64,000 nucleotides of DNA from Saccharothrix obliqua (GTDB taxonomy: Bacteria > Actinomycetota > Actinomycetes > Mycobacteriales > Pseudonocardiaceae). The DNA is taken from contig NZ_JAHXGQ010000005.1 of the NCBI RefSeq assembly GCF_019375475.1, positions 1-64,000 on the forward strand, read 5' to 3'. The translations under genes were made by a program, and so were the position numbers. The notes below the pieces were generated by a model. That model did not search any database. It worked only from the letters and a program-made list of their open reading frames with translations, and was not told the DNA's origin. Positions 35,094-44,117 of this stretch are shown here, in pieces. How positions within the stretch are numbered: position 1 is the stretch's first letter; every line of letters starts with the position of its first letter.

Positions 35094-37625
35094 CTACTTC
35101 GCCGCGAGCAGCTGCGCGCAGCGGATCAGCCCCAGGTGGCTGTACGCCTGCGGGTGGTTGCCCAGCGAGCGCTCCGCGATCGGGTCGTACTCCTCGGGCA
35201 GCAGACCCGTCGGCCCGGCCGCGTCCACCATCTGGGCGAACAGCTCCTCCGCCTCGGTGCGGCGGCCGGTCAGCAGGTACGCCTCGATCATCCACGCCGC
35301 GCACAGGTGGAAGCCGCCCTCGTCACCGGGCAGGCCGTCGTCCCGCCGGTAGCGGTAGACGGTCGAGCCCGAGCGCAGCTCCGCCTCGATCGCCGTCACG
35401 GTCGCCTGGAACCGGTCGTCCGCCGGGTCGATCAACCCGGACAGGCCCACGTGCAGGGACGCGGCGTCGAGGTCGTCGCCGTCGTACGCCGTGGTGAACG
35501 CCTGCGCCTCCTCGCTCCAGCCGTGCTTGAGCACGTCGTTGGCGATGGTGTCGCGCAGCACCGGCCACGAGGGGTCGATGACCCGCCCGTACGCCTCCGC
35601 CAACGCGACCGCCCGGTCCAGCGTCACCCAGCACATAACCTTCGAGTACACGTGGTGACGAGGCGCGTGACGCTCCTCCCAGATGCCGTGGTCCGGCTCG
35701 TGCCAGCGGCGGGCGACCGCCTCGGCCATCGCGCGCACCATGGCCCAGTCCGGGTCGGTCAGCGAGCCGCGCGCGTGCGCGAGCTGCACCACCAGGTCCA
35801 CCACCGGACCGAACACGTCGAGCTGGACCTGCTGGTTGGCCAGGTTGCCGACGCGCACGGGGCGTGAGCCCGCGTAGCCCGGCAGGGTGTCGATGACGGC
35901 CTCCGCGCCCAGCATGGTGCCCTGGAGCGTGTACAGCGGGTGCAGCCGCTCCGGGCCGGGCAGCGTGCCGAGCACGCCGTGCACCCAGCCGAGGAACGAC
36001 TCGGCCTCGCCCGTCGAGCCCACCGACACCAGCGCCTGCGCGGTCAGCGCCGCGTCACGCAGCCAGCAGTACCGGTAGTCCCAGTTGCGGATGCCGCCGA
36101 TCTCCTCGGGCAGCGACGTGGTGGCCGCCGCCATGATCGCGCCGGTCTCGTGGTGCACCAGGCCCTTGAGGGTCAGCGCCGAGCGCAGCACCAGCTCCGA
36201 CTCCACGGGCGGCAGCCGCAGCGTCGCCGCCCAGTCCGACCAGAACGCGCCCGCGCGGGCCCGCCGCTCCGCCTCGCCCAGCGTGGCCTCGGACAGGTCG
36301 TCCGTGCCGCACCGCAGCTCCAGCACGATGGGCGCGCCCTCACGCGGCCGGACCACCGCGGTGGCCGTCTCCTGGAGGCCGTCGCTGGTGATCTCCCAGT
36401 CGACGCCCGGCGCGCGCAGCACCATCGGGTCGGACGTGCCGACCACCCGCAGGCCGTCCCGCTCGCGCAGCAGGCGCACCGGCACCTGGCCGAACTCGGG
36501 GCGCGGCGCGAACGTGATCACGGCGTTCGTGGAACCGGACACGCGCCGCACCAGGTCGGTCCGGTGCGAGGCCAGGTCGTGGTCCAGGTAGTCCGTGACC
36601 AGCAGCCGCGACCAGCGGGTCTCCACGATCATCGTGCCCGGCACGTAGCGCTGGCCCAGCGGCAGCGAGCCGTGCTCCGGCTTGATCGAGAAGTGGCCCG
36701 CGGACGGGCCGCCGAGCAGGTCGGCGAACACGGCCGCCGAGTCCGGCTCGGGGTGGCACAGCCAGTTGACCCGGGCGTCCGGGGTGAGCAGCGCGACGGA
36801 GCGCTCGTTGGCGAGCATCGTCATGCGCTCGATCGGCACCGCCTGGTCGCCGTGCAGCCACGCCCGGCGCTCCTCCAGCAGGAACGCCAGCACGGTCGCC
36901 ACGTCCACGGTGTCGTCGATGTGGTAGCCGGCCAGCGTCTCGCCGTCGCCGACCTTGATGCCCACGTCGGGGCCGGTCAGCCGGGCGAACGCCTTCTCGT
37001 CGGTCACGTCGTCGCCGACGAACACGGCGGCGGTCGCCGACACGCGGTGCCGCAGCACGTCGAGGGCGTGGCCCTTGTCGGTCTGGACGACGGCCAGCTC
37101 CACGACGGCCTTGCCCTCGGTCACCTGCACGCCTTCCCAGGTGCAGGGTCCACCGCGCACGGCCTCCAGAACCCGCTCCCCCACGGGGGGTTCCGCACGG
37201 CGCACGTGCACCGCGATGCTCGCGGGCTTCACCTCCAGGGTCACGCCCCCGTGACCCTCGACGATCCCTTCCAGCTCGGCTTCCAGCCGGCGGTGCAGCG
37301 CGCGCGCTTCCGCGTCGAGCGCGTGCACGAAGCCGACGTCGAACTCCGATCCGTGCGAACCGACGAGGTGCACCTCGGACGGCAGCCGGGACAGGGTCGC
37401 CAGGTCGCGCAGCGCGCGCCCGGAGATCACGGCGGTGGTCGTCTCGTGCAGCCCGGCCAGCGAGCGCAGCGCGCCCACCGACTCGGGCAGCGGGCGGGCG
37501 TCCTCAGGGTTGGCCACGATCGGAGCCAGTGTCCCGTCGTAATCGCAGGCGACCAGCAGGCGCGGTGTGCGCGCGAGCTGGACGATCGCACGGCGAAGTT
37601 CGGCGGGGAGGGCCTCGGCGGTCAA
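35094..37625 (-). CDS. otsB: Trehalose-6-phosphate phosphatase fused to GH15 glucoamylase/trehalase-like domain
   Basis: This 843-residue two-domain protein has residues 1-255 as OtsB, a HAD phosphatase with nucleophile Asp28 and Asp30 in DYDGTL, the VISGR motif and GDDVTDE. Residues 262-843 are a GH15-type domain with an N-terminal beta-sandwich and an (alpha/alpha) barrel. NWDYRYCWLRD and the catalytic Glu pair in LLPEEYDP (about 811-812) are visible. The start is TTG at 37625, supported by a GAGGAGGGG ribosome-binding site. It lies downstream of otsA. Fusion of a trehalose-making and a potential trehalose-cleaving domain is notable. Confidence 0.88.
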   Translation of the reverse strand: MTAEALPAELRRAIVQLARTPRLLVACDYDGTLAPIVANPEDARPLPESVGALRSLAGLHETTTAVISGRALRDLATLSRLPSEVHLVGSHGSEFDVGFVHALDAEARALHRRLEAELEGIVEGHGGVTLEVKPASIAVHVRRAEPPVGERVLEAVRGGPCTWEGVQVTEGKAVVELAVVQTDKGHALDVLRHRVSATAAVFVGDDVTDEKAFARLTGPDVGIKVGDGETLAGYHIDDTVDVATVLAFLLEERRAWLHGDQAVPIERMTMLANERSVALLTPDARVNWLCHPEPDSAAVFADLLGGPSAGHFSIKPEHGSLPLGQRYVPGTMIVETRWSRLLVTDYLDHDLASHRTDLVRRVSGSTNAVITFAPRPEFGQVPVRLLRERDGLRVVGTSDPMVLRAPGVDWEITSDGLQETATAVVRPREGAPIVLELRCGTDDLSEATLGEAERRARAGAFWSDWAATLRLPPVESELVLRSALTLKGLVHHETGAIMAAATTSLPEEIGGIRNWDYRYCWLRDAALTAQALVSVGSTGEAESFLGWVHGVLGTLPGPERLHPLYTLQGTMLGAEAVIDTLPGYAGSRPVRVGNLANQQVQLDVFGPVVDLVVQLAHARGSLTDPDWAMVRAMAEAVARRWHEPDHGIWEERHAPRHHVYSKVMCWVTLDRAVALAEAYGRVIDPSWPVLRDTIANDVLKHGWSEEAQAFTTAYDGDDLDAASLHVGLSGLIDPADDRFQATVTAIEAELRSGSTVYRYRRDDGLPGDEGGFHLCAAWMIEAYLLTGRRTEAEELFAQMVDAAGPTGLLPEEYDPIAERSLGNHPQAYSHLGLIRCAQLLAAK

Positions 37626-37692
37626 CGCCCCTCCTCAAGACTCGGTGGGACAGGTCGGGTGCGTGGTCTGAACCGATTCCGAAAAGTCCCGG

Positions 37693-39129
37693 TCAGACCG
37701 CAGTCTGCGTACCCAAGGCGTCAAGGAACGAGCGAGCCCATCGGTCGACGTCGTGCGTGAGGACTTGGCGGCGCAGCGCGCGCATCCTACGGCGACCTTC
37801 CGCCGGATCCAGCGTGAGGGCCGCTTCCAGCGCGTTCTTCACGCCGTCGAGGTCGTGCGGGTTGACCAGGAAAGCGCTCGTCAGCTCCGCCGCCGCGCCC
37901 GCGAACTCGGACAGCACCAGCGCGCCGCCCAGGTCGTAGCGGGACGCCACGTACTCCTTGCAGACGAGGTTCATGCCGTCCCGGACGGGTGTCACGACCA
38001 TGACGTCGGCGGCCGACATGAACGCCGTCAGCTCGCGTCGGTCGACCGATTGGTGCAGGTAGTGCACGACCGGGTGGCCCACGGTGGAGAACTCGCCGTT
38101 GATCCGGCCGACGGCCTGCTCGATCTCGCCACGCATCTGCTTGTAGTGGTCGACGCGCTCGCGGCTCGGCGTCGCGAGCTGCACCATGGTCACCTCGGTC
38201 GGGTCCACCCGGCCGTCGGCGATCAGCTCGTACAGCGCGCGCAGCCGGACGTCGATGCCCTTGGTGTAGTCCAGCCGGTCCACGCCGAGCAGGATCTTCT
38301 TCGGGTTCCCGAGGTCTTCGCGGATCTGCCGCGCGTGCTGCTGGACGTCCTTGCTGCGGGCCAGCGCGTCCAGGCCCGCCGAGTCGATGGAGATCGGGAA
38401 CGCGCCCACCCGCACCGTGCGGTCGCCGACCTGCACCACGCCGGGCCGCGTGCGCACGCCGACCGCGCCCCGGCTCGGCTCCAGGCCCACCAGGCGGCGG
38501 GCCAGCCACAGGAAGTTCTGCGCGCCACCCGGCCGGTGGAAGCCGACCAGGTCGGCGCCGAGCAGGCCGCGGATGATCTCCGTCCGCCACGGCAGCTGCA
38601 TGAACAGCTCGACCGGCGGGAACGGGATGTGCAGGAAGAAGCCGATCCGCAGGTCCGGCCGCAGCTCGCGCAGCATGGCGGGCACCAGCTGGAGCTGGTA
38701 GTCCTGCACCCACACCGTCGCGCCCTGCGCCGCGACCTTCGCCGTCACGTCCGCGAACCGCTGGTTCACCCGCACGTAGGTGTTCCACCAGCGGCGGTGG
38801 AACGCGGGCGGCGCCACCACGTCGTGGTAGAGCGGCCACAGCGTGCCGTTGGAGAAGCCCTCGTAGTAGTCCCGGACCTCCGCCGAGCTGAGCGACACCG
38901 GGTGCAGCTGGAGGCCGTCCTCCTCGAACGCCTCCACCTCGGCGTCCGCGATGCCCGGCCACCCGACCCACGCGCCGCTGTGCGAGCGCAGGAACGGCTC
39001 CAGCGCGCTCACCAGGCCGCCGGGGCTGTGCTTCCAGCGCTGGGTGCCGTCCTCCAAGCGCTCCAGGTCGACCGGCAGGCGGTTCGCCACGACCAGGAAG
39101 TCCGCGCCGTGCTCGCCAATGCTGCTCAC
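37693..39129 (-). CDS. otsA: Trehalose-6-phosphate synthase
   Basis: This 478-residue GT20 enzyme joins UDP- or GDP-glucose to glucose 6-phosphate. Motifs include [44 protein letters not shown] and [12 protein letters not shown], covering both substrate sites. The start is GTG 39129. The otsB-GH15 gene lies 67 bp downstream on the same strand, so the pair probably forms an operon for trehalose metabolism. Confidence 0.93.
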   Translation of the reverse strand: MSSIGEHGADFLVVANRLPVDLERLEDGTQRWKHSPGGLVSALEPFLRSHSGAWVGWPGIADAEVEAFEEDGLQLHPVSLSSAEVRDYYEGFSNGTLWPLYHDVVAPPAFHRRWWNTYVRVNQRFADVTAKVAAQGATVWVQDYQLQLVPAMLRELRPDLRIGFFLHIPFPPVELFMQLPWRTEIIRGLLGADLVGFHRPGGAQNFLWLARRLVGLEPSRGAVGVRTRPGVVQVGDRTVRVGAFPISIDSAGLDALARSKDVQQHARQIREDLGNPKKILLGVDRLDYTKGIDVRLRALYELIADGRVDPTEVTMVQLATPSRERVDHYKQMRGEIEQAVGRINGEFSTVGHPVVHYLHQSVDRRELTAFMSAADVMVVTPVRDGMNLVCKEYVASRYDLGGALVLSEFAGAAAELTSAFLVNPHDLDGVKNALEAALTLDPAEGRRRMRALRRQVLTHDVDRWARSFLDALGTQTAV

Positions 39130-39263
39130 CGGGTAACGCCTCCTATGGGATTCGTCTCGCCCGCACCCGAGGTTAACGGGAACGCTCGTTCCGGATGCCC
39201 CGGCGTCATCGCCGTCACACCGCGTTCAACCAGGTTGGACGTACGTCACGGCCGTCCGGGTGC

Positions 39264-40658
39264 TCAGTGCCCCCGGCGCCTGGCTGGACGCGGTAGGCCG
39301 GACAACCTCGACCCTGCCAGCTTCCGCTCCAGCCTGCTGAGGCCCGACCGGACCGGCCTGCCCAGGAACTCGCCCAGCACCACCCCGCTGGCCAGCGCCA
39401 ACGCCGTGCCGGCGGCCAGCACGAGGGTCGACAGGCCGCTGCCGTCACCCTCCACGGTGAGCTGGTAAAGACCGCGGTAGGTGGTCCAACCGGGCAGCAG
39501 CGGCACCATCCCGGCCACGGACACCACGAGCGCCGGCGTCCGCAGCCGCCGGGACATCACCGCGCCGCCGAAGCCCACCACCGTCGCCGCGACCGCCGCG
39601 CACGTGATGGTGTTCGTGCCGGTGAGCGCCAGCAGGCCGTAGGTGGCCGTGCCCACCGCGCCCGCCGCCGCGGCGATCGGCAGCGCCCGCAGCGGCGCGT
39701 AGCTGGCCAGCGCGAAGAACAGCGAGGTCACGCCGCCGGCCGCGAACTGCATCGGCACGACCGAGATCAGCGGCGGCAGCGGGTCCGCGATCGTCGTCTG
39801 CACACCCAGCTGCACGCCCGCGCGCAGGGTGAGCGTGATGCCGGTGATCAGGCCCGCCGTCAGCAGGCCGATCTCGATGGACCGGCCGGCGGCCGTCACG
39901 TGGTAGCCGGTTATCGCGTCCTGCACCGCGCCGACCAGGGACAACCCGGACAGCAGCACCACGATGCCGGTCGACACCAGCAGCGACGGTCGCAGGCCGG
40001 GCAGCAGGTCCGTCGCGTAGAGCCCGAGCGCGGCGGTCGCCGCCAGCGCGCCGCCGACCACCTGCTGGAAGAAGAACGGGACCTCGCGCCGGTTGAGCAT
40101 CCGGCCCACCCGGTCGACCACCGCCGTCACCAGGGCCGCCGACAGGGCGATGAACGGGCCACCACCCACCAGGAACGCCACCGCCGCCGCCATGCCCGCC
40201 CACGCGCACGTCGCCACCCACCGCCGGTAGGGGTGGGGCTGCCGGGTGATGCGGTCCAGCTCCGCGTACGCGTCGGGCGCCTTGATCTCGTCCGCCACGA
40301 TCCGGCGGATCAGGTCCTCCAGCACGGCCAGCCGCGTGTAGTCGGTGCTCCGGGAGCGCACCACGCGCAACGACGTGATCGGTGCCGCCTCCCGGCCGCG
40401 GTGCCACGAGATCGTGATCGAGGTGTACGTCACGTCCACCTCGGTGCGCGGCAACCCGTAGGCGTCCGCGACGGCCATCACGGTGGCCGTGACATCAGCC
40501 GCCCCCGCGCCGCTCGCGAGCTGGACCTCACCCACCCGCAGCGCGAGGTCGATCACCAGGTGGACGGTCGAGTCGTCCGGGAGGGACGGTCCCTCGATCG
40601 GTTGCCACAGGCCGGGAGCGGTCCTCGGGTCGCGGTAACGCCTGCGCCGCAGCCACAC
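39264..40658 (-). CDS. Threonine/serine exporter family protein (ThrE)
   Basis: The protein has 464 residues. The N-terminal part (about 20-135) is the cytoplasmic ThrE domain with EVDVTYTSITISW. It is followed by about ten membrane helices covering the ThrE and ThrE_2 regions. The family exports threonine and serine. I chose GTG 40658 because GGAGGG sits 6 bases upstream. The in-frame ATG at 40664 directly abuts that ribosome-binding site and is less likely. The basic C-terminal tail is Arg/Pro-rich. Confidence 0.83.
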   Translation of the reverse strand: MWLRRRRYRDPRTAPGLWQPIEGPSLPDDSTVHLVIDLALRVGEVQLASGAGAADVTATVMAVADAYGLPRTEVDVTYTSITISWHRGREAAPITSLRVVRSRSTDYTRLAVLEDLIRRIVADEIKAPDAYAELDRITRQPHPYRRWVATCAWAGMAAAVAFLVGGGPFIALSAALVTAVVDRVGRMLNRREVPFFFQQVVGGALAATAALGLYATDLLPGLRPSLLVSTGIVVLLSGLSLVGAVQDAITGYHVTAAGRSIEIGLLTAGLITGITLTLRAGVQLGVQTTIADPLPPLISVVPMQFAAGGVTSLFFALASYAPLRALPIAAAAGAVGTATYGLLALTGTNTITCAAVAATVVGFGGAVMSRRLRTPALVVSVAGMVPLLPGWTTYRGLYQLTVEGDGSGLSTLVLAAGTALALASGVVLGEFLGRPVRSGLSRLERKLAGSRLSGLPRPARRRGH

Positions 40659-40785
40659 GTGCATCCCTCCTCGGTGATCGGTCCCAGCGCCACGCCCGAC
40701 GGTGTCACATTCGCCGCTGTGTCATGCGCCACCCCTGGTAGGGGTACCCGGAACGAGTGAGTCGATCACATTGAGTTCAGCTCTG

Positions 40786-40814
40786 TTGAAACCCCTGGCC
40801 AGCGCCTTTACGCT
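40786..40814 (+). promoter_or_regulatory. Candidate sigma-70 promoter upstream of tRNA-Thr
   Basis: TTGAAA (40786-40791) and TACGCT (40809-40814) are separated by 17 bp. They lie 126 bp before the tRNA. A closer TACGAT at 40915-40920 could be an alternative -10. Confidence 0.4.
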
Positions 40815-40939
40815 CCTCCTGACCCACTCGGACGGGCAGCCCGCCTCCGGATGGACCAACGGCGGAACACCGTGAGCAGACCGTTCGCCGCAGGTAGCAC
40901 CCGGTGCGGGCGCTTACGATGTTCCCGTCCGACGGCCGC

Positions 40940-41015
40940 GCCGGTGTAGCTCAATTGGCAGAGCACTCGCCTTGTAAGCGAAAGGTTAGGGGTTCAAGTC
41001 CCCTCACCGGCTCCA
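40940..41015 (+). tRNA. tRNA-Thr (anticodon TGT), CCA encoded
   Basis: The cloverleaf can be drawn by hand. The acceptor GCCGGTG pairs with CACCGGC, the D arm is GCTC/GAGC, the anticodon loop is CTTGTAA, the T arm is AGGGG/CCCCT with TTCAAGT, and CCA is encoded at 41013-41015. The anticodon stem has a C-A mismatch at its outer pair (27-43). The 266 bp after it hold no recognisable gene. Confidence 0.93.
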
Positions 41016-41281
41016 AGCGCAGCGCCACCCCTGCCCGGGTCGCCACCAGCCAGGGGTGCCGGGCGGGTCGGTTTCCCGCCTTCGCCCACCGAGTTCGGGG
41101 CGTCGTCTGTTCGGGAGCCGCCGGCATGTGGCGGTACCGGACCGCCGCCGAGACCGCCCATTGATCGGGTTGCGGCCGTGCGCACTGGTTCCGGGACCGA
41201 TGCGCAGGCCGACTGCGAGTCGGCTCGTCGCGGAGCGCCCAGGGAATCCCGGTGCCGGTCCGCCTGTTGTCAGCCCGGGGG

Positions 41282-42097
41282 CTACTGGCCGGGGTCGTAC
41301 GGGCAATTAGGCGCAGCTACAGGGCACACATATGCGTCGTAAGGGGTGTCCAGTGAATCCAGGAACTCCTTGTGGCCTGTCCAGTCGTCCCGGCACCATC
41401 GGGCAACGCACAAGATGGTGACCTTGGCAGCACCGGCGTCGTGCAACGTGATGGCGGCTGACTGAGCCTTCGAGCCCGTCACCCAAGTGTCTTCGACGAG
41501 GAGTACGTGCTTCCCTTCGACCCGGTCCCGGTACCGGTCTTCGACGGTGAAGCGGTCTGCTCGCACCGCCCGGTCCGGCAACTCGTGGAAGTTGTCGGCC
41601 AGGGAGAGGAGGAAGCGACCTGATCTCGGAACTCCGCGGACCGTTCTGGCCAATTCGGCGACCGGGTGGCTCGCGCCCGGAGTTTTCGCCGATGGCACGA
41701 ACGTGATGCTCTCCCAACGGGAGCCCAGGACCGCCGGAATGCAGTGTTCATGGATGGTGCTGGCGGCAGCCACCATGTACGCCAAGTCCTGTGCGCACTT
41801 CTGTGCGGGCGGCGTGGCCTTGTACGCCCGCATGGTGTGCGCGGACTGGTCGACTCGTTTCGTCGTCGACCACCCTCGGACATATGTCAGGATGAGGGCG
41901 ACATCGGCGAGGCGTGCGCCGAACTCGGACTTATGCGTCAAGCACCTCGAGCACAAGCCGGCCGTCTCGGTCTCGGGCTGGCGACATACGCGACAAGTTC
42001 TCCCCACAACGTGGCGTGCATTCCGGAAGAACCCACCCACTCGTTGGACGAGTTCTTGCCGGGTTGCGTAGAAGAGCGGATCCGGCGAACCGGTCAT
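41282..42097 (-). CDS. ComF-like phosphoribosyltransferase, partner of the DprA-like protein
   Basis: The protein has 271 residues. An N-terminal zinc-finger-like pair (Cys35/Cys38 and Cys49/Cys52) precedes a type I phosphoribosyltransferase fold with the PRPP loop VLLVEDTWVTGSKA (198-211) and the strand ITFVPSAKTPG. The overall layout resembles ComF. Its ATG overlaps the DprA-like stop by four bases (ATGA), so both are made together. Composition is visibly less GC-rich than neighbours, suggesting acquisition. Substrate and role are unknown. Its operon has an SOS box, pointing to DNA damage or defence. Confidence 0.82.
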   Translation of the reverse strand: MTGSPDPLFYATRQELVQRVGGFFRNARHVVGRTCRVCRQPETETAGLCSRCLTHKSEFGARLADVALILTYVRGWSTTKRVDQSAHTMRAYKATPPAQKCAQDLAYMVAAASTIHEHCIPAVLGSRWESITFVPSAKTPGASHPVAELARTVRGVPRSGRFLLSLADNFHELPDRAVRADRFTVEDRYRDRVEGKHVLLVEDTWVTGSKAQSAAITLHDAGAAKVTILCVARWCRDDWTGHKEFLDSLDTPYDAYVCPVAAPNCPYDPGQ

Positions 42098-43086
42098 CCC
42101 TTGGCCAGGGCGAGGATCCCGGCTGCCGGGTTGTCGCTGCTCGTAATCCGCTTTACGTGGTCGATCGCCTCATCGGGCGTCTCGGCCTGGTACACCCCGG
42201 GCTTCCCCACCAGTGCGCGGCCCCAGTTGGTGCCGCGGACAACCGCGCCCATGAGGATCACCGGGCGACCATGGGCCACGGCGGACCGGGCCTGGATCCG
42301 AGTGCCGCTCAACTCGCCGGCTTCGACGATGATCGTGACACGGCCGTATGCGCTCATTGTTGCGTTCCGCATGGGAAAAGAGGACTTGCTGGGCGGGGAA
42401 TCCGGCCAGAACTGCGACATGACCAGCCCCTCGGCTGCGATTCTGTCCTGCAGTGAGCGGTTGGCCGCCGGGTAGTATTTCTGAATTCCCGTGCCAATCA
42501 CCGCCACGGTTCGCCCCCCGCGGTCGAGTGCGGTCACGTGGGCGGCCGTGTCGATTCCCTCGGCCAGACCGGACAGTACCGTGATCCCGCGGTCCACCAG
42601 TCGTTCCGCCAGGCTGACGGCCATCCGAAGTGCTCGTTCGGAAGCTCGCCGGGAGCCGACGACCGAGACAGCGTTCTCGCCAGGCAGCAACGTGCCGCGG
42701 GTGAACAGCACGGGCGGCACCTGATGCACATCGCGGAGTTGAGCGGGGTACTGGTCGTCCCGGAAGGTGTGGAACCGGAAGTCGGCATCCCTCCAGGTGT
42801 CGATCTCGCGTGCGGCTTCGACGAGCGCATCGGTGCCCAGTTCGGCCGCGAGCATTTCGGTGAACAGCGTGGGCGGGCGGTGCTGTTCCCAGAGCTTTCG
42901 TGCGCTCCCGATCTCCGTCACCTGCGCGGTGATCTGCGACCACGTCATGCCTTCGGGTCGCGTTCGCAGCAGCGCGACCAGCGCGGCTCGTTCCTCGGCG
43001 TCCCAGGTGTCCACGCCCGACAGCGTAGGGCGTGGCGAGATGTGGGTGCAGGTCGCGAGCAAGGTGCGGTGTTGGCCGGAAATCAC
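42094..43086 (-). CDS. DprA/Smf-like (SLOG superfamily) protein under SOS control
   Basis: The protein has 330 residues. A helical N-terminal part (about 25-110) precedes a DprA-type Rossmann domain: SVVGSRRAS (141-149), LSGLAEGIDTAAHVTAL (171-187), VAVIGTG, FPMRNATMSAYG and VEAGELSGTRIQARSA. It lacks the C-terminal winged helix of true DprA. The GTG at 43086 follows AGGGGG by 6 bases. GTG 43014 is an alternative, giving 306 residues. It is cotranscribed with the phosphoribosyltransferase. True DprA loads RecA on single-stranded DNA, whereas this stand-alone paralogue with a PRTase looks like a conflict or stress system. Confidence 0.84.
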   Translation of the reverse strand: MISGQHRTLLATCTHISPRPTLSGVDTWDAEERAALVALLRTRPEGMTWSQITAQVTEIGSARKLWEQHRPPTLFTEMLAAELGTDALVEAAREIDTWRDADFRFHTFRDDQYPAQLRDVHQVPPVLFTRGTLLPGENAVSVVGSRRASERALRMAVSLAERLVDRGITVLSGLAEGIDTAAHVTALDRGGRTVAVIGTGIQKYYPAANRSLQDRIAAEGLVMSQFWPDSPPSKSSFPMRNATMSAYGRVTIIVEAGELSGTRIQARSAVAHGRPVILMGAVVRGTNWGRALVGKPGVYQAETPDEAIDHVKRITSSDNPAAGILALAKG

Positions 43087-43111
43087 GCATCGCCCCCTTC
43101 GCGGCTGTGGA

Positions 43112-43127
43112 TCGAACGCATGTTCGA
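43112..43127 (-). promoter_or_regulatory. LexA (SOS) box
   Basis: TCGAAC-GCAT-GTTCGA fits the actinobacterial LexA consensus CGAACRNRYGTTYG at every fixed position on both strands. It lies 26 bp upstream of the DprA-like start and just downstream of the proposed -10, where a repressor would block initiation. Confidence 0.87.
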
Positions 43128-43133
43128 TGGTCG

Positions 43134-43162
43134 ATGTTAGGTCGCTGATGTTGCTGGTACAA
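43134..43162 (-). promoter_or_regulatory. Promoter of the DprA-PRTase operon
   Basis: On the minus strand, -35 TTGTAC (43157-43162) and -10 TAACAT (43134-43139) are separated by exactly 17 bp. The LexA box begins about 7 bp downstream of the -10. Confidence 0.62.
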
Positions 43163-43233
43163 GCCGTGTCATGTGGGCCACCCCGTGGTGGACGAGCCGG
43201 AACCCAGATGCCGGGGGTCAGGCGTCTCCGGGC

Positions 43234-44052
43234 TCAGCCCGAACGCCCGACGCGGGACACTCGCGTGGTGAGGCGCAGGAGTCGACCCTCCGCCGGCACG
43301 ACCACCAGGTGCGGCGGACGCCCGCCCGCCACCACGGGTTGCTCACCGACCCGCGACCCGCGTGCCTTGAGCACCGCCCCGTTCGGGAACGTGACGAGCA
43401 GGCTCGGCGGCGCACCCGGCACGTCCGCCGTGCTCAGCACCGCCCGCCGCCACCCCGCGTCGGCCACCGACCGGAACCACCGCCGCCACCCCAGCACGCG
43501 CCTGCCCTGCGCCAGCAGGCCCGCGCCGGCCGCCACCGCCACGAGCACGCAGCCGACGATCGTCAACGGGTCCCGGTTGGCCATGTCGGCGGTGCGCACC
43601 CGTCCCGGGTCGGCCGGGTCGTAGAACACCTCCACCGCGTCACCGACCGAGTACGGCTCGTACCCGTGGATCACCACGGTCCGCCGCGAGAACTCCACCT
43701 CGATGCTCGGCATACCCCGAGACGGGTGGTGCACGGCGGTGACCGTGGCAGTCGTCCGAGCACCGTGGTCGAGCAGCCACTGGGCGTCCCGTGCCTGCAT
43801 CACGAACAGCATGGCGCTGAACACCCCGAAGGCCACCCAGCACCCCAAGAGCAGCACCGAGTACCCCAGCCGCCGTCGCATCTTCGCGTGCAACGGCCCC
43901 GGGTCCAGCGTCTCGTCCGGCAACGACAGCACGTCCCGCGCCAGCACCGTGCCCACGGCGAGACCACGGCCGGCACGACGTCGAACCCGGCGCACGGCGT
44001 ACACGAGCGCCCCGCACCCGACGACGAGCACGAGCCAGCCGACCGCTCCCAC
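43234..44052 (-). CDS. DUF3592 membrane protein
   Basis: This 272-residue protein has membrane helices near the N terminus (3-20), at about 62-84 and about 165-185. A DUF3592-like beta domain (ATVTAVHH, GDAVEVFYDPADPGRVR) sits between the last two, and a cytoplasmic or outer tail follows. The start is GTG 44052. The function is unknown. It is monocistronic and returns to the high GC of the chromosome after the preceding island-like operon. Confidence 0.75.
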   Translation of the reverse strand: MGAVGWLVLVVGCGALVYAVRRVRRRAGRGLAVGTVLARDVLSLPDETLDPGPLHAKMRRRLGYSVLLLGCWVAFGVFSAMLFVMQARDAQWLLDHGARTTATVTAVHHPSRGMPSIEVEFSRRTVVIHGYEPYSVGDAVEVFYDPADPGRVRTADMANRDPLTIVGCVLVAVAAGAGLLAQGRRVLGWRRWFRSVADAGWRRAVLSTADVPGAPPSLLVTFPNGAVLKARGSRVGEQPVVAGGRPPHLVVVPAEGRLLRLTTRVSRVGRSG

Positions 44053-44117
44053 GCGCGATGCCTACCACGGCACGAGTAGACGCGGCTACGCCCACGGGGC
44101 GCAGCCGCGTCACACGG

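Noticed and set aside
40662-40664. ATG as start of the ThrE-type gene
   Set aside because: It directly abuts the GGAGGG ribosome-binding site. The GTG six bases further on has correct spacing.
42094-43086. Canonical natural-competence DprA
   Set aside because: It lacks the C-terminal winged helix, stands beside a ComF-like PRTase, is SOS-regulated and looks acquired. The name DprA is used only for the fold.
40940-43233. Integrated element with tRNA attachment duplication
   Set aside because: No integrase gene and no second copy of the tRNA 3' end was found around 43.2 kb, so only a small acquired operon is claimed.
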